DNA of 23,826 bases from Phlegmacium glaucopus (lineage: Eukaryota; Basidiomycota; Agaricomycetes; Agaricales; Cortinariaceae). The stretch spans positions 38,872 through 62,697 of the forward strand of contig MU130031.1 of assembly GCA_015039465.1 (NCBI GenBank). Direction: 5' to 3'. Made by a program: the position numbers and the translations under genes. The notes under the pieces were generated by a model. That model searched no databases. It saw nothing but the letters and a program-made list of their open reading frames with translations, and was not told the origin of the DNA. Position 1 is the stretch's first letter. Each line of letters begins with the position of its first letter. Positions 17,558-23,826 of this stretch are shown here, one piece after another.

Positions 17558-19679
17558 ATGCATTGTCGCAATCCTCAATCCACCAGATTTCTCAGCTCTA
17601 GCAGCTGAATATCAACCTCTGAAAGAATTGTATGTGACTATATGTGTACCATAATATCTCACTTCTCACTTCTGCTTATAGCTTGATTCTCGATACTTCA
17701 TCTCGACATCGGACAACGATAGATTTTCGAAATGAAGCGGCCCAGAGGTATGTGTGCTACATTATTGGATACGAACTTTTTTCTCAGTTGAGTGGACTTT
17801 ACTTAGGACAGACGGTTGACGGAAGCTATCACGTTCTGTCATTTCGGTATTACGCTTCGCATTCCTGAAAACAGGTTGTGTCCTCCGGTCAGTCCGACCA
17901 TGCTCCAAAGTGATTGTAACGGTCAGATTTAGGTTCCAAATCGGTAGCCTGGATTTGGTTTTCGCGAGATGGTCAAGTCTCACCGTACGGATCATAGGCT
18001 GAACTACATACTCTGGATCCAAGATATTGTTCACGCACACGATTACGTGCTCGGGAATCCTCGTCGGCGCGTACGAGGTATTGACATGTATGTCCTTCGG
18101 ACAAATGAAATTTTCTCTGTAAGGAACTGATGACAGATTTTCACACAGAGAAACGGGGTCAACTGCTATATATACTTTCCTTGGATGTAAATTGGAGCCG
18201 GAATAGGAGTTGGTCGCTACCGGTATGATTTTATTCCCTTTAGTTCTGCATTAATTGAGATAAAATAGAACTTGACGACATATCATACGATTGTGCTAGT
18301 GAAAATGTGAACACGAATAACATGCATTCCCGCATCCGCCTTGAGAAAGCCACTCGGGAAGGGAGTATCTTTTTTACCTTGAAAAGGAATCCTAAATCAA
18401 AGTTCGTAAGTGCTGACAGCTCAGTTTTGGGTAACAGGATAGATTTAGACCAACTTTTGGAAGGAAAACCCTGGCCCAAAGAGTTCACAGATTAACCCTT
18501 GGAACGACCAATAGGAAATGTTGGATAACAGGAACACCTTGTTTCAGCAGCTATTGTGACTGGCATGCGGATATCAGAGCTTGGATCCAAGTTGGTGCAA
18601 TCCACCTTTTTACACCAGTTCCAAAGAGGTAGCCCAGTCAGCGAGTGAAAAGCACCTTGCGCCTAATGCGGTAAGCAACGTTTTTGCCTTTGTGGTCTGA
18701 TAGTCAATAGTAACAGCCATTCATTCTAGGTATGCACGGGAGCTGATATCGAGATGATATTTGGCGATGGTGGGGAGGAAGGATTTGTGGGTCAAATGGT
18801 CCAGGAAAGTGAACGTTTTCAAACTAGATGCAAGTATGTCGTCGTTTATATTTACCCCTTCCAAACCCCCCACCAATTAACCATTCGTACAAGGTGGTAT
18901 ACCTCCATGCTAGGGAAGATGTCATCTATAACTACCATTGTAGAAAACTTGCGTAATCGCTGTGTACGTGTCAAACTTATCGTCACTTTGACTTTTTTGT
19001 AACATTTTAAGCAGATTGTAAACTACGCAATTACAGAATTTGTTCAAGGCGTCGTTGGGCGGTCGGGTGGTCATTCATCGATATGCATCTCCCTGATGTG
19101 AGTATTCTGTGTAGGCCTTTCCGAGGTCAGTTATTTAATAAACGAGCCTTTTCAAAAGTCTACAGCGCGCCTCCCTTCAATCGTTGCGGGCCATCCGCTG
19201 TATCAACTCATGCCACCTCGTAATACATTAACTCAGTCTTTTTCGAACTGCTCAGTCCCTATGTTAGCAGACATTCTTCACGGAAATCTTCGCCTACTCG
19301 AAGGTGTATCCGCAACCTACAGAGATCCAGGATCCGTCAGTAATGCTGTTCCTTCTTCTTCAGCTTCAAGAACCTTGTTTGTAGAAGCTGAAGGGAATAC
19401 ATGGTCTCGAAGTGCGCGACGTTGTCGTCGTTTAAATGATTCTTCTTCAACTCCTCTGGAGAATATGAATACGCGGACATCATCATCTTCTCGACAGCCT
19501 GCGCTCACTTGTAGCGTGCAAGTGATTGACAGCTACCGAGGACTATGGAAGCAAGTTTGGAATTGGAGTTTCAATGGCTTTATGGTACAGATCGGACTTT
19601 ATTTGAAAGCTTTGCGAGTCATAATTGGCGGAAGGTTGGGGATGATCTCCAGAATAAAAATATCAGCGATAGGCCTTGA
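17558..19679 (+). pseudogene. METTL16-type RNA N6-adenine methyltransferase, near full length but broken
   Basis: Recognised from ordered family motifs. Exon 1 17558-17629 (MHCRNP..., then NPPDFSALAAEYQPLKE); 17682-17747 (SSRHRTTIDFRNEAAQ); 17812-17887; an 11-nt exon 17933-17943 (VPNR); 17998-18087 (LNYILWIQDIVHAHDYVLG, RRRVRGID); 18149-18222 (SAM-binding motif region); 18269-18402 (RIRLEKATREGSIFF). The catalytic CNPPFY lies at about 18589-18606, then VCTGADIEMI at 18730, WYTSMLGKM at about 18895, ITEFVQG near 19040, MPPRNTL at 19210, PALTCSVQV, and a tail ending FESFASHNWRKVGDD...SDRP-stop at 19679. The family methylates U6 snRNA. Lesions: a frame change near 17576; Gly-x-Gly changed to ETG; TAG at 18204 in place of Trp; a 172-bp intron-like stretch before NPPF that displaces the DFTM residues; a net 7-bp deletion at 19050, inside QGxTxRWAxxWSF; a frame change near 19535. 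Confidence 0.8.
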
Positions 19680-19684
19680 TACTT

Positions 19685-20190
19685 GTCCATTTTATCCAGT
19701 TGAAGTGATTAAAAATTGTCCAAAGTATATTCGCGTGATCCACGTTCATAGATTCCTCTATATCTATGGTAGGAAATAAATAAAAAATGTTTAAACTCCC
19801 AGATTTTCAGATGACAGGAGGAGGACCCCTTACATGTAGAGTGTCTTTCGGACAATGGCCAACATTGCATTATATCTTGGTAGAGGAGTTGTGGGCAAGG
19901 GATCGGTAGGATCAGGTCCGTCGAGTGTTGCTGTCTTAGGGGTATTCGGGGGCAGCAGCGGGTGGCTGAACCTGTGACTTTAGGGTTTCGACCAATTATA
20001 ACCCATGAACAGTACCTCGTATTCGCCTTCATCATTCTCTTCTCCAACAGCTATTCTGCTCCTTCCACTTTGAATCTTTATCCTTCTGTTTTTTTCTTTG
20101 CGCCTTTAGACTTGACACCACCCTTTGTTTTTGGCCTTTTCAACGTCATATCACTCCATTCTCCTTCCCAGTGAGCTGATATCCGTACCT
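19685..20190 (-). pseudogene. Kelch/DUF4110 gene, internal fragment (unit 2)
   Basis: Aligns with Kelch copy A 6745-7195 and with 10776-11270. It starts right after the METTL16 stop with TACTTGTCCATTTTATCCAG and contains GGCATTATATCTTGG-like and KGGxKSKGA-like blocks (near 20100-20130) and YGYQLTGKE (near 20190). No flanking Kelch exons are attached and the frame is broken. It supplies most of the part that Kelch copy C has lost, but on the far side of METTL16. Confidence 0.65.
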
Positions 20191-20664
20191 TTTTTAAAGA
20201 GGGATCAGAACACGACCTATGTCATGTAGCATCATTGTTTTTGAACGAAGAGGGCTGTCACTCATGTAGGCCATACGTTGTCGACTCGAGTGGGTTACTA
20301 GCCTCGTTCGATTCCGGAGATCTCATAGAGTCTTACTTTGTATTATGTCAGGGAAGTCCAACAGTGGGACGGAACACGACCTCGTTGCCAGGCCACATTG
20401 GAACTTGATGTACATAATAACGCCTTACTTCCAATAACGGATTAGTACACAAGCTGCATAAACGAAAGCCTGGCACGACATGAGACATCCTCCAACGAAT
20501 CTTTGAAACTTGTTCGTACGACTCGGCACCCGTCCAAGAGTTATCCGCTGTACACGACACAAAGAATTTGAGATAAGTGGACGTGCAGATCGAGGTACTA
20601 AGTCTCTTTTACTACAAAAAAGAATACGCATATATTGACCTCCTTTTTATAAATATTGCAACAG
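20191..20664. repeat. Duplicated spacer of unknown content (unit 2)
   Basis: Close copy of 11271-11771 with several small deletions, ending in the same TATAAATATTGCAACAG acceptor-like sequence. No recognised gene. Confidence 0.5.
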
Positions 20665-20980
20665 GTACAAAAGCCAAAGAGGCTATTGAAACAGAGTAAA
20701 CAGAAAGGATTACTAGGCGTTTCTAGAGACGCACACCGAAAACGATCCAAAAGCGTTCTTTTTTCCTTCTTCTTTGGTTCTTATTAACCACTTACTTACC
20801 CCAACTAGCCGCAAAGCAGCTAGCATCGCACACCCCGACAAAGGAAATTCAGAAGCCAAAATGGCACTCCTCAACGAAGCCTACGAACATCGAAGTCCTT
20901 GTCGAATCCTGAATTACAACCTTTGGATAATGGGGAAGACCCACTGGATCCTATGGCGTACTGTTACACAGGAAAAACCA
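20665..20980 (+). pseudogene. J-domain (DnaJ) fragment, unit 2, fused to a 7-TM gene
   Basis: Second copy of the 11772 fragment: KRLLKQSKQK, then VSRDAH (frame broken one base later), an intron-like stretch, and ASIAHPDKGNSEAKMALLNE with the HPD tripeptide. A 5-bp insertion after NEAYE (GAACATCGAAG) breaks the helix that reads YEVLSN in the other copy. At about 20980 the sequence passes without spacer into the middle of 7-TM copy D. Confidence 0.7.
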
Positions 20981-21476
20981 TTACTTCAGATGACCAAGGT
21001 TTTGGCGCGGCGGGATCAAAATTCGGACCGTCATTTTCATAGTAATTGAATCTGGCATGGTATTGTTTTCAAGCCAGTTGGCTCGAGTCGTGAGTGCTGT
21101 GGTTTCAACAAGAACAGACACTGTCGAAAAAGCCTTTTACATCATCGCTTCTATCCACGAAATGCTCAACGTGATTACAACATTAGTCACTGCTACTTCT
21201 TACTTTAGTGATAACATGGGTCTGTCTAGGGTATAACACCTACAATCGTGGTGCAGGTCTCCATGGGATTGTGCTTCCACGATAAGGAATCCATGAAAGA
21301 ATCTACCATTGAGAGTTTGCGCTTTGTGGCCGACAATCCAAATTCAATATCCGAAACGGAAGATCAAGACGCCGGTATTGTCAATGATGCCGGTATTGTC
21401 AATGATGCTGGTATTGTCAATGGAGACGATAACATTGGCGGTCGACAAGGTGACGATATCGAGATGGTAGATAGAT
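20981..21476 (+). pseudogene. 7-TM membrane protein gene, 3' half, copy D
   Basis: Begins inside exon 5 (SDDQ region, near 20985). A one-base deletion near 21010 (GGCGCGGCGGG) shifts the first codons. From there the frame is open through VIFIVIESGMVLFSSQLARV and FYIIASIHEMLNVITT to SRV-TAA, the same terminal sequence AGGGTATAAC as copy C. The tail then continues one base out of frame to DDIEMVDR-stop at 21474-21476. The loop between the last two membrane segments differs strongly from copy C although both flanks are nearly identical. The first four exons are absent. Confidence 0.7.
21368..21421 (+). repeat. Three 18-bp tandem repeats in the 7-TM copy D tail
   Basis: GACGCCGGTATTGTCAAT-like units at 21368, 21386 and 21404, each encoding DAGIVN, differ by one or two bases. 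Copies A and C have a single unit. The expansion keeps the tail frame. Confidence 0.85.
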
Positions 21477-22001
21477 GATCACATAGAGCCCGGAGGCAGC
21501 ATTCAAGGCAGCATGCACTAGACTTGTAGATATGGCGCATGTACATAAACTGGCCTTGGTCAAAGACTTCCATAACGAGCGCTCGGCACCTTAGTTCACC
21601 TTATACCGCAGTCTATTTCTTATTTCTACCCTCTTGATTATCCATTTTTTGCACCTAGCAGGATAGCCATCGAACTTGGTACATTTCATGTTCACATTTC
21701 GTCTTCGAATACTCACTGTATTTATTGTATTCAGTATCTTCTATTTCATTCCTTTGATAATCTACCCAATCATAAAATGCCTTCAAAAGATGTTAGACCG
21801 TTGGGAAAGATCAGTCCAAATATTGATGGTGTTGATTGGGTGTTAATCATCAGAGAAACGACATAGCGTATAAGACGTTCACAATGGCGAGGGGGTCAAA
21901 CCCATTTTTCATTGACACCTTTCAAATCAACCAGATACGCATCGACGCACGCACGCAACTCGTGTATAGCTTTGAACTAAAGTCGTAGCCTAATGGCGGT
22001 T
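21477..22001. other. Spacer between convergent 7-TM and Kelch copies, unit 3
   Basis: Third copy of the 3'-flank spacer (compare 5302-5920 and 14683-15216), non-coding, with its own small indels. Confidence 0.6.
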
Positions 22002-22651
22002 CTAGCGTCTATTACGACTAAACCCAACAACTCCTCCAGCAGACAGTGGTAAACCTCCTCCTCCCGCAGCACCTCGTCTCATCTCCTCTTCATCCAACCC
22101 TGCCTCTTCCAAAATCTTCTCAACCTCTGCTAGAATCAGTTTATACGCAGCTTTAAAAGGCAGCATTAAAAATAATCGCAACGAACAAAAATAATAAGCT
22201 AAAAACAACGGACTATATCGTTCTTCAGCAAGTGTAAATCCATCTCTACATAGTTGCTTCCCTTTATTATCGCTGTTGCCATGAGCTTTTTGACTCCAGT
22301 ATTCACCTGGGAAGCGCGGTCAGAAGAATATTATAAGAGGCAGAGAAGAACTAACGTGAACGAGCGTAGAACATGGCTAACGTTTCTCCAGGTAACGGAG
22401 TACTTTGGATATCTTCCGGCGAGTGTGGTATCTTTTGATACACCCATGAAAGCTGTTGCTTGAGAGCGAAGTTCATCCTGAGGAGAAGAAATAGTTAAAA
22501 AACTTTTGAAGAGAGTGTGCGTTGGATGGGGAGAGAATGAATTTTACCTGAGATAGTTTGGGCTCCTCGTCAATAAGTTCGATTTTTGTTGTTGATTGAT
22601 CCTCCTCCTCCGCACTCTCGGCCGCGTTCTCCACAACTTCCTCCTCGTCAT
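22002..22651 (-). pseudogene. Kelch/DUF4110 gene, C-terminal end only, copy D
   Basis: Leftward, from inside the acidic tract at 22651 (homologous to copy A 6585) through ELIDEEPK-like codons (about 22575), ELRSQATAFMGV (about 22475), a shortened ETLAMF region (about 22375), EYWSQKAHG (about 22300) and KLILAEVEKILEEAGLDEEE (about 22150) to a TAG at 22004-22002. Relative to copy A there are small deletions near 22320 and 22420. The upstream part of the gene is cut off sharply at 22651. Confidence 0.75.
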
Positions 22652-23524
22652 TAAAGGGTGCCGAAAAGGAAAATTGATACGTAGCTAACTCTCTAACCCT
22701 TGGTAAAGGTTTTTTTTTAAGTTCTGTTTCTTCGGTTAAAAATAGGCCTTTTACGGGGTTTTGGTGTTAAAAATAGGCCTGTGTATTTTGCCGAGGACTC
22801 CGGCGTAAAACACATAAAGCGGAGGTGAGGCGGACGCCGCGGAAAACCCACGCTCCTAGTCTGTAAACAGTCCTATAAGCCCCCAGGATAAGTTTGTGCC
22901 TTTTTGAATACCACCCAGCGGTTGCGATGGTAGAGGTGGAGTAGTTATGAGCCGACTACTTGTTAGGACTTGTCTAAAACCTCTGCTACTCTACTCCAAC
23001 TAAAAGTAACAACGAAACTCAACCTGACTAGAAAGGGATGTGAGTTTGTAGACAACTTCCGCAAAATGCTGCTCACATTTTTCTTCTATCCAGATGCTAA
23101 TTTGCGTCATTCGGTAACATACGCACAATTTCACTTTAATTGAACTGGAAAACACAAGTTACAAAGACGTATATACACCACGTGGTAGCAGAACATCCAC
23201 ACGCAACTTCCCCTACTCATTCTTACCAGATTGACACCAAGTTTATAAGTTGTTACCAGAGCTCTTGAAGACAGCCGAGGACTTATAATATCGGTTTTAA
23301 AGAACTACATCTGTAGTAACAAGCACGCGAGCTGGAACCGGGCAAACGAGCGGACTCGTGGTAAACGAGCAGAGTGCGACAGTGTGGCCCAACTTCATAC
23401 GTAAAGAAAGGTGTAGAATGGGAAGGTAGCAATATGATTGGTTACATAGGGTTTCTTAGTGTAATGGGAGATGACGTCTAGGTTTAGGGCGCAGCTTTGG
23501 TCAATTGCGTGATGGTTTTTGATG
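22652..23524. other. Unrelated flanking sequence, no gene recognised
   Basis: Homology to the duplicated units ends at 22651. No open frame of note exists on either strand. GTTAAAAATAGGCCT occurs twice as an exact 15-bp direct repeat (22735-22749 and 22766-22780), and a GC-rich patch (about 22795-22850) follows. The repeat and abrupt edge may mark the terminus of another transposable element, but I see no inverted ends or target duplication. Confidence 0.4.
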
Positions 23525-23826
23525 TAGCTTTCGCGGATTGTTCGTTCGAGTTTGAGTTGATTGCTAGTTTACCCTTGCTGCATTTGCGCGTAGGCTACGT
23601 ATGCGGGGGAGAGAAGCATCACCGACATGCTACTGAGATACCCGTCCTTTTCCTTACCCGTAAGAAAAACCTCCACAATGTCTGCTTCTATGCTTGCTTC
23701 ACTATAGGGCCTACCACTACATCTTTCATCGTCGCCGCTGCTGCTCCTGCTACTATCGCTACTGCTGCTACTGCTACTGATACTTCTTTATCTACCTCTA
23801 TTACAACTACAACTCCGACTGCTCCG
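23525..23826 (+). other. Open frame with Thr/Ala-rich low-complexity end, runs off the window
   Basis: After a TGA near 23520 one frame stays open to the last base (about 100 codons) but holds no ATG. From about 23706 it is built of GCT/ACT-type triplets and reads Thr/Ala/Ser-rich (AAAAPATIATAATATDTS). It may be an exon of a Thr-rich surface or regulatory protein cut by the window end, or simply a decayed CTG/CTA triplet repeat. The ATG at 23678 lies in another frame and stops after nine codons. Confidence 0.3.

Noticed and set aside
17340..17558. Plus-strand open frame opposite the Kelch first exon
   Set aside because: It is the antisense of the Lys/Ala-rich Kelch N-terminus and ends at the METTL16 ATG by chance.
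18403..18574. Insertion of a separate element before the METTL16 NPPF motif
   Set aside because: GTAAGT at the left and CAG at the right make an ordinary, if long, intron equally likely. No repeats or duplications mark an insertion.
23706..23826. Signal peptide (Leu-rich reading of the triplet repeat)
   Set aside because: That frame has a TAG just before the Leu run and the run is a by-product of CTG/CTA triplets.

Overview
The window looks like a piece of an Agaricomycete (mushroom-type basidiomycete) nuclear genome. Introns are short (about 40-65 nt) with GTRNGT...YAG signals. There is a fungal Ty1/Copia gag and a protein kinase fused to a restriction-nuclease-like domain. A multi-pass membrane protein of a family I recognise as strongly expanded in mushrooms recurs several times. 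I see no rRNA, tRNA or CRISPR.

Layout. 1-2440 is transposon debris: a Copia gag on the minus strand, split by a 579-bp hAT-like MITE that has an 8-bp target duplication. From about 2.6 to 22.65 kb the window is a decayed tandem segmental duplication. The unit order is: 7-TM membrane gene (+), Kelch/DUF4110 gene of the KLHDC4/Kel3 type (-), METTL16-type RNA methyltransferase (+), an internal piece of the Kelch gene (-), a J-domain (DnaJ) fragment (+), then the next 7-TM gene. Unit 0 (2598-3522) is a remnant. Unit 1 is about 3.9-12.1 kb, unit 2 about 13.1-20.98 kb, and unit 3 20.98-22.65 kb. Corresponding points of units 1 and 2 lie 8.9-9.3 kb apart, and those of units 2 and 3 about 6.8 kb apart. 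Almost every gene copy carries frameshifts, stops, deletions or fusions, and the lesions mostly differ between copies.

The clear exception is 8209-10120 (-). This six-exon gene splices to an uninterrupted 549-residue protein with an N-terminal PD-(D/E)XK nuclease-like module and a C-terminal kinase with all main catalytic motifs. Its segment (about 8.05-10.73 kb) sits exactly where unit 2 has the Kelch 5' half and the METTL16 body, so it replaces them in unit 1. The 7-TM copy at 13436-14473 is also open across five exons (269 aa) but ends at a probable frameshift shared with the next copy.

22.65-23.83 kb is unrelated sequence without a recognisable gene. It holds a 15-bp direct repeat and ends in a Thr/Ala-coding low-complexity frame that runs off the window. 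Kelch and METTL16 are single-copy housekeeping families in most fungi, so working parents presumably lie elsewhere. Alternatively some one-base lesions are assembly errors.
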